From contig NZ_VLKE01000001.1 of the NCBI RefSeq assembly GCF_007830265.1, forward strand, positions 5,332,001-5,396,000: a stretch of 64,000 nucleotides of DNA. The letters are read 5' to 3'. Numbering within the stretch: the stretch's first letter is position 1; each line of letters starts with the position of its first letter. Below the pieces are notes generated by a model. That model was not told the origin of the DNA, made no database searches, and was given only the letters and a program-made list of their open reading frames with translations. The DNA comes from Micromonospora olivasterospora (GTDB taxonomy: Bacteria > Actinomycetota > Actinomycetes > Mycobacteriales > Micromonosporaceae). Positions 22,815 to 31,348 of the stretch are shown here, in pieces. The translations under genes were made by a program, and so were the position numbers.

Positions 22815-23071
22815 GCCATGGGTAGGGACTTTACCCGGTACGCGCCCCACGACTCGTGATGGGTAGCAGCCATGATCCGCCGCTCTCGGTCCCCGGGCGG
22901 CTCGGTCGGCGGTACCTCGTTGCCGTTGTCGTCGATCTCGTACCGCTCTTGGATCAACCAGCCAATGATCGGATCCGGCCTGATTTCCCCGTTTCTTTCG
23001 ATCCACAGCTACCGCCGGCCATGCACCGGTGCCGGATGGAAGTCGATGTCGCGGTACAGGAACTTGCCCAA
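22718..23071 (-). pseudogene. Small conserved hypothetical gene with in-frame stop
   Basis: From a TTG at 23071 with an AGGAG site upstream, the frame reads LGKFLYRDIDFHPAPVHGRR, a TAG at 23009-23011, then LWIERNGEIRPDPIIGWLIQ and ERYEIDDNGNEVPPTEPPGD. The text is protein-like on both sides of the stop, and a TGG-to-TAG change would restore it. The 3' part overlaps the convergent XRE gene. Small genes like this often accompany XRE/TPR regulators. Re-initiation downstream of the stop cannot be excluded. Confidence 0.5.
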
Positions 23072-23185
23072 TCTGTCTCCTAGCGGTGCGTGCCTGGCGT
23101 AGCTGTCCCGAGTAGCCTTTCAGTTGGCGGCCCGTCGGCGTAGAGGCCGGTGGGCCGCCCGCCCAGTCCTCTACCTGGAGCGGTC

Positions 23186-24365
23186 ATGGTCGAATCGTTT
23201 CCTCCCGCCTGCGGCAACTCCGCGACGAGCGCGGCCTGTCCCTGCGTGACCTGGCCAAACGCACGTTCCACGGCAAGACGTACCTGCATGAGTTGGAGAC
23301 CGGGCGGAAGTCCCCCACCATGCAGGTGGCGCAGCGCCTCGACGATGTCCTCGAAGCGGGCGGTGAACTGGCCGCACTGGCCGCCATCCGTCCCGGCGTG
23401 CGCCGCCGCGAGTTCGTCGCCGCCGCCGGCCTGGCCACCGCCTTGCCACATACCCTGCTCGCCCATGGCCGCCATGTCGGCGCAGCCACACCTGGCCGGC
23501 TCGCCGCCCGCATCGCCCGCCTGCGCCGCCTCGACAACCACCTCGGCGGTGCGGACACCCACCACCTGTACGCGGCCGAAGTCGACGCCACCGCTCGTCT
23601 CGTCCGGGACGGTGCCTACGACGAGTCCACCGGCCGCCAACTGCTCGCCGTGCTCGCCGAGCAGGCACAGCTAGCCGGGTGGGCGGCATTCGACGCCGGC
23701 AACCACCGCGACGCCGACCGGCTGTACCGGCTCAGCCTTGCCGCAGCCCGCGACGCCGAAGACGCCTCGCTCGCCGCCAACGGAATGGCGTTTCTGGCTT
23801 ACCAGCAACTCGCCCTCGGCGGCCAGGCCGCCGACACCGCGGCGGCTGCGTGCGACACCGCCGGCACCGCCGCCACAATCGGAGTTCGGGCCCTGCTGCA
23901 CCTGCGCACGGCGTGGGCGTACGCCGTCGCCGGAGACGCCGCCGCCGTCGACCGTCACCTTGACATCGGCACGACCTGCCTGGCCGAACACGACGACCGC
24001 CCGGACCCCGACTGGGTGTACTGGGTGGACCGCACCGAGGATGAGATCATGACGGGCCGCTGCTGGAGCGTCCTGCACCGGCCCGTACGCGCGATCCCCG
24101 TCCTCGAACGGGCGCTGGCCGGGTTCGACGACACGCACGCCCGGGACAAGGCCCTCTACCTGTCGTGGCTCGCCGACGCCTACATCGACGCCAACGAGAT
24201 CGAGCAGGCATGCGCGACCGCCGCGGCGGCCATTCGGCTGTCAGGTGGCATCGGGTCGATCCGGCCCGGACAGCGCCTGGACGCCGTCGTCGCTCGGGTG
24301 GAGCCGCACGCGGACCTGCCGTGCGTCATTGAACTGCGCGCGCTCGCTGCCGAGGTATCTAGACG
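23186..24365 (+). pseudogene. XRE-family regulator, interrupted at its 3' end by an IS4-type element
   Basis: The frame encodes an HTH (SSRLRQLRDERGLSLRDLAK, then KTYLHELETGRKSPTMQ), then a Tat-like RRREFVAAAGLATALPHT stretch and TPR-like helices. No ATG/GTG/TTG lies in frame before TTG 23293. ATG 23186, preceded by CTGGAGCGG, would connect by a one-base insertion near 23202, so there is probably a frameshift. The IS insertion at TATCTAGACG cuts the gene a few codons before its end. Removing the element restores the last 13 residues (RPPLTGPATPDTR) and a TAG at 27551-27553. At present the ORF runs to 24489 inside the element. Confidence 0.75.
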
Positions 24366-24378
24366 CAACGCCGCTCGG

Positions 24379-25755
24379 TTAAGGTCCGGCGGGTGTTTCG
24401 CAATGGTTTGTGATGATGTCGATCGCGATGGTGGCTTTGTAGCTATGCCGGTCTACGTTGGGTCCGCGGGCTTGGTACTTGGAGTTTGAGCGTTTGATCA
24501 TCCGGGTTTTCACCCGGATCCGGCGGTCGGGTAGCAGGTGGGCCAGGACCGCGCGGCCGATGGCGCCGACCAGGTCGATGACGGTGTCGGCGATGACGCC
24601 GGTGGCGTTGGTGATCTGGTCGCGGGCGGTGTGCAGGGCGGTGGTGAAGCTGGCTCGGTCGGGGTTGGTGGCGGGCTGGCTGTCGGTGGCATCGGTCATG
24701 GCGGTGCGGAGGGCCTGGTAGACGGTGAGCAGGGCGTAGATCTCCTGGTCGATGCCGTCGGGGGTGCGTGCGCGTAGGACCCGGCCGCCGAGGATGCTGG
24801 ATTTGATCTCCAGGTAGGCGGTTTCGATTTCCCATCTGCGGTGATACAGCTTTATCAATTCGCCGGCGGGGTGGGTGTGCGGGTCGAGCAGGGTGGTGAT
24901 CAGCCGGTAGCCGCTGGTGCGGGTGCCGTCGCTGGTTCTGATGGTGATCTGGGCGTCGATGACCCGCACGCGCAGGGTGCCGATGGTCGATAGCCATGAG
25001 CCGTCGCGGTAGCGGGTGATCACGGGTAGGCGGCGGCCGTTCTTGCAGCGGATCAGCAGGTCGGCCTTGGTCGCGGCGAGGGTGGTGATGAGGTCGGCGG
25101 CGGCGTAGTTGCGGTCGGCCAGTAGCAGCATCCCGGCCCGCAGGCTACGGGCCAGGGTGTGGGCCTGGTCGAGTTCACCGGTGCTGATCGGGCCGAACAC
25201 GGCGTCGATGATCGAGCGGGTGCCGCAGGTCAGCAGGACACTCAGCCGCAGGGCCGGGTAGCCGGCCCCGCCGTGGTTACCCCGTTGTTTGCGGTAACGG
25301 GCCCGGACCGCCTCGGCGTCGGCTACCGACATCGTGGTCCCGTCGATCGCGGCCACCAGCAGCCCCCGCCAGCGCACGGCGTGGTTCGCCGTGGTGACCG
25401 CCGGGCCGCGGAGCAGGTCGAACAACGCCCGCAGCGGCGCAGACCCGAGCCGCTGCCGTGCCTCACGTAACGTCCCCGAGGACGGCTCGGCCAGGTCCAG
25501 CCCGGCCAGACCGGCGGTCAGTTTCCGCCACACCTGCCCGTAGCCGAGTTCGGCGAACAGGCAACCCGCCAGGACGAGATAGACCACCACCCGGGCCGGC
25601 AGCAGTCGGATCCGCTGCTGCGTACGGCGGGTCGCCGCGAGGATCTCATCGACCATCTCGAAAGGTATGAACTGGGTCAACTCACCCAGATGACCCGGTG
25701 CGAACACCCCCGCGGCTACCCTCACCGTACGGGTTATGGCAATCTGATCGACCAA
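24379..25755 (-). CDS. IS4-family transposase
   Basis: A 458-residue DDE transposase. It has an N-terminal IS4 domain (LGELTQFIPFEMVDEILAAT), first Asp in LLVAAIDGTTMSV, second Asp in MLLLADRNYAAADL, and the YREK signature YHRRWEIETAYLEIK with the catalytic Glu. The frame is intact. The called start is TTG 25755, but GTG 25725 (MRVAAGVFAPG) is possible. The IS256-type element inserted exactly at this start, duplicating AAGCGGAG (25755-25762), so the native promoter is now 1.6 kb away and expression may be reduced. Confidence 0.9.
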   Translation of the reverse strand: MVDQIAITRTVRVAAGVFAPGHLGELTQFIPFEMVDEILAATRRTQQRIRLLPARVVVYLVLAGCLFAELGYGQVWRKLTAGLAGLDLAEPSSGTLREARQRLGSAPLRALFDLLRGPAVTTANHAVRWRGLLVAAIDGTTMSVADAEAVRARYRKQRGNHGGAGYPALRLSVLLTCGTRSIIDAVFGPISTGELDQAHTLARSLRAGMLLLADRNYAAADLITTLAATKADLLIRCKNGRRLPVITRYRDGSWLSTIGTLRVRVIDAQITIRTSDGTRTSGYRLITTLLDPHTHPAGELIKLYHRRWEIETAYLEIKSSILGGRVLRARTPDGIDQEIYALLTVYQALRTAMTDATDSQPATNPDRASFTTALHTARDQITNATGVIADTVIDLVGAIGRAVLAHLLPDRRIRVKTRMIKRSNSKYQARGPNVDRHSYKATIAIDIITNHCETPAGP

Positions 25756-25812
25756 AGCGGAGGGTCAAGCCCCTGGAAGTGGTGTAACGGCTGATCTTTC
25801 GAGTTGTACTGG

Positions 25813-26013
25813 TTAGAAGGGTTGTGTTCCGGGCTGCTCAGGGGCGGGTTCGTTGGTTTCGGGTTGCCAGCGGTCGATGTCGTCGGGCCAGGCTGCGGGA
25901 CGGCCGTGGCCGTCCCAGAAGCCGGTCTCGGTGCCGGTGGCGGCCAGGGCGGCGTTGAGCTTCTTGCGTTCGGCCGGGGTGGGGATGGTGTGGTCGCCGG
26001 TCACGTCGGTCAT
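25813..26013 (-). CDS. Small accessory ORF of the IS256-type element (66 aa)
   Basis: ATG 26013 overlaps the transposase stop in an ATGA, indicating translational coupling. The product begins MTDVTGDHTIPTPAERKKLN, continues ETGFWDGHGRPAAWPDDIDR and ends with a Pro/Glu-rich tail. No known domain was recognised. Its retention inside the inverted repeats suggests it is a regular passenger of this IS group, perhaps a regulator of transposition. Confidence 0.6.
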   Translation of the reverse strand: MTDVTGDHTIPTPAERKKLNAALAATGTETGFWDGHGRPAAWPDDIDRWQPETNEPAPEQPGTQPF

Positions 26014-27251
26014 GCTGCGGTCTCCAGTTGGGGCAGGTCCGGACTCGTCGTGGTGGTTCTGGCGGTCTCGCGGGCCTTGGCGAGGATGTCGAGGGCGAAG
26101 TAGCGGCGGCCTTCGGTCCATTCGTCGTGTTGTTCGGCAAGGACGGCACCGACGAGGCGGATGACGGCGTCGCGGTCGGGGAAGATCCCGACGACGTCGG
26201 TGCGGCGGCGGATCTCCTTGTTGAGTCGTTCGTTGGGGTTGTTCGACCAGATCTGGCGCCAGATCTGTTGCGGGAAGCCGGTGAAGGCGAGCAGGTCGGC
26301 GCGGGCGTCGTCGAGGTGGGCGGCCACGGCCGGCAGCGACCTGCTGACCGAGTCGAGGAGTTTGTCGAACTGGGCGTGGACCGTAGCGGCGTCGACCTGG
26401 TCGTAGACCGAGTGCAGCACGGTCTTGACCGCCGGCCACGCGGACTTCGGACACACCGCCATCAGGTTCGCGGCGTAGTGCGTGCGGCACCTCTGCCAGG
26501 ACGCGCCGGGCAGGTTCGCGGCGATCGCGTCGACCAGGCCGGCGTGGGCGTCGCTGGTGACCAGCAGGGTGCCGGTCAGGCCGCGGGCGACCATGTCGGC
26601 GAAGAACGCGTTCCATGCCTGCTTGGTCTCGCTTGTGGCGACCTTGACGCCGAGGACCTCGCGGTGGCCGTCGGCGTTGACGCCGGTCGCGACCAGCACG
26701 ACCGCGTTGACGACCCGGCCCTGCTCGCGGACCTTCATGGTCAGCGCGTCGGCGGCCACGAACGTGAACGGCCCCGACTCGCTCAGCGGCCGGGTGCGGA
26801 ACGCCGCGACCTGGGCGTCCAGGTCGGCGGCCATCCGCGAGACCTGTGACTTGGACAGGCTGGTGATGCCCAGCGACTGTACGAGTTTGTCCATGCGTCG
26901 GGTGGAGACGCCGAGCAGGTAGCAGGTCGCGACCACACTGACCAGCGCGGCCTCGGCCCGCTTACGCCGTTCGAGCAGCCACTCGGGGAAGTAGGAGCCC
27001 GACCGCAGTTTCGGGATGGCCACGTCGATCGTGCCGATGCGGGTGTCGAGCTCGCGGTGCCGGTAGCCGTTGCGGGAGTTGATCCGTTCCGGCGAGGCGA
27101 TGCCGTACTCGGCGCCGCAGACCGCGTCGGCCTCCGCCGACAGCAGAGAGTTGATCACCGTGGACAGCAGGTGCCGCATCAGATCCGGTGACGCGTCGGT
27201 CAGTGCCTGGCCCAGCAGGCCGGCAGGGTCGATGATGTGAGGTGCGGTCAT
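26010..27251 (-). CDS. IS256-family transposase
   Basis: A 413-residue Mutator-type (PF00872) DDE transposase starting at ATG 27251. It shows the family zones: VCGAEYGIASPERINSRNGY, DTRIGTIDVAIPKLRSGSYF, FTFVAADALTMKVRE (first catalytic Asp), LLVTSDAHAGLVDAIAANLP (second Asp), WQRCRTHYAANLM, and IWSNNPNERLNKEIRRRTDV with the catalytic Glu. The gene is intact and followed by the coupled small ORF. Confidence 0.93.
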   Translation of the reverse strand: MTAPHIIDPAGLLGQALTDASPDLMRHLLSTVINSLLSAEADAVCGAEYGIASPERINSRNGYRHRELDTRIGTIDVAIPKLRSGSYFPEWLLERRKRAEAALVSVVATCYLLGVSTRRMDKLVQSLGITSLSKSQVSRMAADLDAQVAAFRTRPLSESGPFTFVAADALTMKVREQGRVVNAVVLVATGVNADGHREVLGVKVATSETKQAWNAFFADMVARGLTGTLLVTSDAHAGLVDAIAANLPGASWQRCRTHYAANLMAVCPKSAWPAVKTVLHSVYDQVDAATVHAQFDKLLDSVSRSLPAVAAHLDDARADLLAFTGFPQQIWRQIWSNNPNERLNKEIRRRTDVVGIFPDRDAVIRLVGAVLAEQHDEWTEGRRYFALDILAKARETARTTTTSPDLPQLETAA

Positions 27252-27379
27252 CGCGGTAGTCCCTTTCGAGAGTGCTGTCGAAGGTTCACTCGAAAGATCA
27301 CGCGATGGCCGCGCTCTATGCCGGACAGGCTGTCCGGCGATCACGCCAACCGCGTTACACCACTATCAGGGACGCCACT

Positions 27380-27442
27380 AAGCGGAGTTCCTGGTCTCGA
27401 GGGTGTCTTGGAGTGACTCACCTCAATACCGGAACTCCGCTT
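27380..27442. repeat. 12-bp perfect inverted repeat inside the IS4-type end
   Basis: AAGCGGAGTTCC (27380-27391) and GGAACTCCGCTT (27431-27442) are perfect complements separated by 39 bases. They lie between the IS256 insertion and the right end of the IS4-type element, originally just upstream of the IS4 transposase. This is a plausible hairpin limiting read-through transcription into the transposase gene, as in other IS4 relatives. The left arm overlaps the IS256 target duplication. Confidence 0.5.
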
Positions 27443-27506
27443 CTGTTTGCCTGAGCGACACACCCCTCGACAGCCGCCACAACGCCTTAACCGAGCGACG
27501 TTGTAT

Positions 27507-27830
27507 CTAGACGTCCCCCACTGACCGGGCCAGCCACGCCAGACACTCGGTAGAACCCCGCACGATCGGCACTGCCGTCACCTGCGGATTGCTCCACGGG
27601 TGCTCCTCAAGCAGATACATCTCCAGTCCGGGATATTCGGCGGCGGTGGTGAAGAACAGCACCTGCCACTCCTCGCCGGTGCCCTGCTCCCCGAGATGCC
27701 AGAACACGCTCGTTACCGGCCCCACCACCTGGGCGCTGGCCGCGAGCCTGCCCGCCACTGCGCCCTCAGCGAGCCGCACGGCCGCCTCGCGGGTGGGCGT
27801 GGCCGTGGCCACCTGCACGAAATCACTCAC
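27507..27830 (-). CDS. cutA: CutA-like divalent-cation tolerance protein
   Basis: A 107-residue protein starting at GTG 27830 (VSDFVQVATATPTREAAVRL). It has the CutA features: an N-terminal T-x-P/T beta strand, RLAEGAVAGRLAASAQVVGP, SVFWHLGEQGTGEEWQVLFF and EEHPWSNPQVTAVPI, corresponding to the P-Y-x-x-P-E/Q-V-T trimer core. The longer ORF upstream is Arg-rich and unlikely. Its TAG stop (27507-27509) lies within the IS target duplication, so the IS inserted right at the gene end and left it intact. Confidence 0.85.
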   Translation of the reverse strand: MSDFVQVATATPTREAAVRLAEGAVAGRLAASAQVVGPVTSVFWHLGEQGTGEEWQVLFFTTAAEYPGLEMYLLEEHPWSNPQVTAVPIVRGSTECLAWLARSVGDV

Positions 27831-28032
27831 CCGCCCAACCCTACTGATTCGCCCGACCGTCCGCGGACAGCGCGGACGGTCGGCGGACGCGCCCAACCTG
27901 GATAAGCACCGCCAGCCGTCCGTAGCGTCCTGGCTACGGGCGGCGGCGGGCGGTCCTTCCCGGCACCCCGATACCCGATAGGGGTCGCACCCTGCCGCCG
28001 CCCTCCCCGGCTACGACGAGGGAGGCGATCCG

Positions 28033-28278
28033 GTGGCGATCTGGTCCAAGCTGCGTGACATCGTGCGGTGGCTGCTGCGGCGGTCCGACCCGCCCCCGCC
28101 GCCCGGCGTTGGGCAGCGCCACCAGGCCGCCGAGCAGGCAGCCGCGCGGCAGCGGCTCCTCGACCAGGCCCAGCGGCTGCGGGACACCCGCTGGTACTGC
28201 GAGTCGACGCAGATCGTCCCGACCGTGCGGATGACCCTGGGCCAGCTCACCTGCTATGGGACGAGGGGCGAGCGGTGA
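28033..28278 (+). CDS. Small hypothetical protein (81 aa), perhaps 3'-truncated
   Basis: GTG 28033 follows a strong GAGGGAGG site. The product begins with a basic amphipathic helix (AIWSKLRDIVRWLLRRSD), then a PPPPPG linker, then an Ala/Gln/Arg-rich coiled segment. The end coincides with the junction to the uppS fragment (about 28284), so the original C-terminus may be lost. Function unknown. Confidence 0.5.
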   Translation: MAIWSKLRDIVRWLLRRSDPPPPPGVGQRHQAAEQAAARQRLLDQAQRLRDTRWYCESTQIVPTVRMTLGQLTCYGTRGER

Positions 28279-28283
28279 GCCGC

Positions 28284-28434
28284 GTCGAGGATCGTCGAAG
28301 CCCATCTGTCGGGCCCACCGGCGGTTCCCGTCCATGACCATGGCGACGTGCTGTGGGCGTGAGGCACCGGCCAGCCGGGCTCGGAGGCGGCGGGCGTAGA
28401 CCTGGTGGGCCGCGCGACGTACGAGCTGCAACAT
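28284..28434 (-). pseudogene. uppS-like isoprenyl transferase fragment
   Basis: From ATG 28434 the frame reads MLQLVRRAAHQVYARRLRAR, then SRPQHVAMVMDGNRRWARQM and GFDDP, the unmistakable start of a cis-prenyltransferase with its DGNRRWA catalytic motif. After about 50 codons the similarity stops abruptly at about 28284 and unrelated sequence follows. The gene is 3'-truncated. It lies downstream of an HD-domain gene on the same strand. Confidence 0.75.
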
Positions 28435-28587
28435 GATCAGATGAAAGCACCTCGGAGCTTCCCACGGTGACCCGAACCCGCTCGTGAACGCACAACGCCG
28501 CTTACGGGCCGGGTGCCCTTCGCCCGCAGCGGCTTGCGCGACCTCGTCCTGACGGTCGGCTGCGGCTCCTGATTCAGGAGGTAGCAC

Positions 28588-29169
28588 CTACTCCGACTGG
28601 CGCGACGGACTGAGCCAGGCGAGAGGTTGTCCGCTCAGTGCGGCGCCGGCGAGGCGACGGGCAGAGGCGGTCTTAAGCGCAGCGCGGGAGCTGTCGATCC
28701 ATCGCTGGACGTTGTCGATGCCCTGGTGGCGGTATTCGACGGCTTGGACGAGGCATTCGAGTTTGTCGGCGTCGCGGGCCACGACAGCCTCCAGGGTTTC
28801 GCCGGTTTCGTATTCGGCGACGGCGGCGGTGATGACCTCGGCGACGGCTGGTGGACAGTCGGCGACCTGGTCGGCGGTGACGGCGGCGTTGGGTGCGGCG
28901 GTGAGGTAGCGCTTGGCAATGTGGGGGATGTCGGTGATCCGGGTCTCCTGAGTGTCGTGCAGGACACAGAGCATGGAGACCCGGCCGGGGTCGGCGCCTT
29001 CCATGGCGGCCAGCATCATGCCGATGAGCGCCGTGCGGAAGGAGTGTTCGGCGATGGTTTCGGGCTGCTTGACGCCGGCGAACCACCAGCCGGTGCGAGC
29101 CGCCCGCTTGAGTACGCCGGCCTCGAAAATGAAGCTCATCGCCCCGGCGGCGTCGTGGTCGTCGCTCAT
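28588..29169 (-). CDS. HD-domain phosphohydrolase (YfbR/HDDC2-like)
   Basis: A 193-residue metal-dependent phosphohydrolase: LKRAARTGWW, PETIAEHSFRTALIGMMLA (metal-binding His), VSMLCVLHDTQETRITDIPH (the HD pair) and VARDADKLECLVQAVEYRHQ (terminal Asp) give the complete H-HD-D site. YfbR/HDDC2 enzymes are 5'-deoxynucleotidases; the substrate here is unproven. Its ATG overlaps the stop of the truncated XRE gene (ATGA), and the uppS fragment follows. Confidence 0.85.
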   Translation of the reverse strand: MSDDHDAAGAMSFIFEAGVLKRAARTGWWFAGVKQPETIAEHSFRTALIGMMLAAMEGADPGRVSMLCVLHDTQETRITDIPHIAKRYLTAAPNAAVTADQVADCPPAVAEVITAAVAEYETGETLEAVVARDADKLECLVQAVEYRHQGIDNVQRWIDSSRAALKTASARRLAGAALSGQPLAWLSPSRQSE

Positions 29170-29868
29170 CTGCCCGTCCCTGTGCCGGTGAGTCCGTCTG
29201 CTCGCAGGCTGTAGACGATAGACGTTAGTTCACGCCGGGATTGCGCGGAGACGCCACCGCTGTCCAGTAGGGCGGTACTGCGTTCGAGGAGCGTTCGTCC
29301 GGTATCGGGTTCATCGAGTGCGAGGCCGCGTCGTGCGGTGAGCAGGGCCCAGACGTTGTGGATGTTGAGGTCCACGAACGGGTGGCTGGCATCGAGGCGC
29401 TGGACCAGGTGGCGAAGCAGTCGGGAGCCTCGCCACCCGGAGAGGGGAGCGGGCATGAAGGAGTCATCGCGTTGGCGGTAGGGGATCTCGCCGACCCAGT
29501 AGGCCGAGTAGTTCAGGGCCGCGCGTTCGCATGCGTCGTCCGGGTGCGCACGGGCGATGAAGTCCCGCAGTGGCTCGGGGTTTCCCTGGTTCGCGAGCGA
29601 GGTGACCACCGAGCGGGCGTCGGGCCACAGTGGCGACCAGGTGCGGACGGCGATTGCCCGATGTGCCCGCCTGGCGCAGCTATGGGCGAGCCATGCGGCG
29701 CATGTTCCGGTGGGGTCCATGCCGGCCAGGAAGCAGGCTTGCCGATGGAGCAGGACGTTCGGCTGACGTCCGGCGGCGGAGCGCTCGGCGAGCACGTGCA
29801 AATGCCTGAAGAACACACGCTGCTGATCGGCGGGCAGGAGCGGACCGAAGGCCACAGGACCACGTCGG
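29166..29868 (-). pseudogene. XRE-family regulator, 5'-truncated
   Basis: The frame PVAFGPLLPADQQRVFFRHL, NVLLHRQACFLAGMDPTGTC, RTWSPLWPDARSVVTSLANQ and LNYSAYWVGEIPYRQRDDSF matches the C-terminal, non-DNA-binding part of the long XRE-type regulators found before HD-domain genes in actinomycetes. The HTH half is missing. The homology stops at about 29868, where a BTAD fragment on the opposite strand begins 10 bp later, so this is a rearrangement breakpoint. The upstream in-frame Arg-rich sequence is not protein-like. Confidence 0.6.
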
Positions 29869-29877
29869 CGTTGAGGC

Positions 29878-30354
29878 GCCGCCGGACGGTACCGGCTCGA
29901 CCCGGCGACCGTGGACGTCGACGTGTGGACCCTTCGCGACCTGATGCGCGCCGCGACCATCGCAACGGGACCGCGCCGCCGGGAACTGCTCACCGCCGCC
30001 TGCGACATCTACACCGCGCCCCTCGCCGACGGCCAGGACTACGAGTGGTTGCAGCCACACCGCGAGACGGTCCGCCGCTGGGGGACCGAAGCCCAGCTGC
30101 TACTGGCCGATGACCTGCTCGACAGCAATCCGCAGACCGCATCCGACCTGCTCGACAAGGCCATCGGCCTCGACCGGTACAACGAGGCCCTCTACGCCAA
30201 GGCGATGCATGCCCGCCACGCTCTCGGCGACGCAGACGGCATCCGCACCCTCCTGCGCGCCCTGACCAAAGCCCTCGCCGACCTCGACGCCGAACCACAG
30301 GATGACACGATCACGCTGGCCACCCAGCTCCGCACCAGCTTGGACGAGAAGTGA
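29878..30354 (+). pseudogene. BTAD (SARP-type) domain fragment, 5'-truncated
   Basis: The frame reads RYRLDPATVDVDVWTLRDLM, RRELLTAACDIYTAPLADGQ, DYEWLQPHRETVRRWGTEAQ and LYAKAMHARHALGDADGIRT. This is a bacterial transcriptional activator domain as found at the C-terminus of large LysM/BTAD proteins and SARP regulators. The N-terminal DNA-binding or LysM part is absent, cut at the junction near 29870. The stop overlaps the next start (GTGA), preserving the original operon coupling. Confidence 0.7.
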
Positions 30355-30622
30355 CCGCCAGGCGCCCCGATCTGCCCCGCCTGCTGCCCGCGCTGGCGCT
30401 CGTGCCGGTCCTGCGCTGGGCCATCGCCGTGCACAGCGTGCCCAACGGCCAGCCATGGCGCGTGCCGGCAACCGCTGTGGTCGCAGGCCATCCTCCCACC
30501 TGGCCGCTGTACCAGACGCGGCCAATGGGTCGGTATCCCCGTACACGATCGAGGCAGCCGCCGCCCTGGCCGCCATCGCGTTTCCGCTAACCGGGCGACC
30601 CGGCTGGGTACTAGCAGAGTGA
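30351..30622 (+). pseudogene. Prepilin-peptidase-like membrane protein remnant
   Basis: It starts at GTG 30351, overlapping the BTAD stop. The frame reads TARRPDLPRLLPALALVPVL, RWAIAVHSVPNGQPWR and then loses sense. Another frame continues with CG-containing sequence and SPYTIEAAAALAAIAFPLTG, RPGWVLAE. This looks like the N-terminal region of an A24-type prepilin peptidase with an internal frameshift and no catalytic half. The assignment rests on pattern only. Confidence 0.35.
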
Positions 30623-31348
30623 GCCCTCGATCGCGCCTGAAGATGGCCGCCCCCATCCAGGAAGCAGTACCAGACGCTGCCGGACAAGACCGGTCCCCGG
30701 CTGCTTGAGGACGTCCGCGCCGGCCTCGCCCTCGACGACGTTCAGCTGGTCTTCGCAACCTCCCAGCCACGCATCATCAACTTCTTCGCCGAGGTCCTCC
30801 CCGTCCGGGCCGGCGGCGGCGCCATGCGGTGGGCCCAGGTGGGCGGCCGGGTCGGAGCGGGTGTCGCTGGCGTGGGGCCTGCCACCAGTTGAGGTGGGCG
30901 GCGCGGGTGAGCGCGCTGGTCCTCGCGGAGGGCGGGCATGACCCCGCCCCAACGCCTTGAAGTGCCGCTGCGGGTTGGTCGATCAGGTGGTGGGTCTGAT
31001 CTGGCATGGGCCTGCTCGACGGCTCGGGTCGGGGGTGAGGCCCCGCTCGGACCCGGGGCGGGGTCTGGGTGTGTGGTGGCGCACGTGTGGGCGGGGATGG
31101 CTGGTGTCGCCGGTGTCGACTACCGTCATTTTACGGTGAGGGTGCGTGGCTCTCGGCGATCAACACTGCTGGTGGTGGTGGGCGTCGGCCGGGTCGTGAG
31201 GCGAGGTGTGGGGGTTTTGGCCGCCGGGTGGGCGACGGTGCCGAGGTTATCGCCGGCGAGGTGGTCGGGGCTGGGGTGGGCGGTCCGCGGGGCTGGCTGA
31301 TCCGTACTGGGCGCCCTTGGTTCGGGGGCGGGGAAGGAGCGTTGCGCG
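30623..31348. other. Degenerate region, then duplicated 5' flank of giant gene A
   Basis: 30660-30860 has a protein-like plus-strand stretch (KQYQTLPDKTGPRLLEDVRA, VFATSQPRIINFFAEVL) without a start; it is a remnant of unknown type. From 30947 the sequence matches 59065 onward and is the conserved upstream region of giant gene A. It includes GATCAGGTGGTGGGTCTGAT and a stretch ending GACTACCGTCAT. Conservation of this non-coding 400 bp in both copies suggests it holds promoter or regulatory signals. The ribosome-binding site GGAAGGAG lies at about 31333-31340. Confidence 0.5.

Larger units (their letters stand above)
25763..27379. mobile_element. IS256-type insertion sequence
   Basis: Imperfect terminal inverted repeats of about 27 bp share the core AGTGGTGTAACG (25778-25789) with its exact complement at 27353-27364 and an outer CCCTG. 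The element is bounded by the 8-bp direct repeat AAGCGGAG at 25755-25762 and 27380-27387, the size expected for IS256 transposition. It carries the transposase and one small coupled ORF on the minus strand. Confidence 0.82.
24366..27503. mobile_element. IS4-type insertion sequence carrying a nested IS256-type element
   Basis: The terminal inverted repeats are CAACGCCGCTCGGTTAAGG at 24366-24384 and its complement (CAACGTCGCTCGGTTAAGG) at 27485-27503, with one mismatch over 19 bp. They are flanked by a perfect 10-bp direct duplication TATCTAGACG at 24356-24365 and 27504-27513. Without the nested 1617-bp IS256-type insertion and its 8-bp duplication the element would be about 1.5 kb, normal for IS4 relatives, which make 9-13 bp duplications. 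The intact duplication suggests a fairly recent insertion. Confidence 0.88.
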
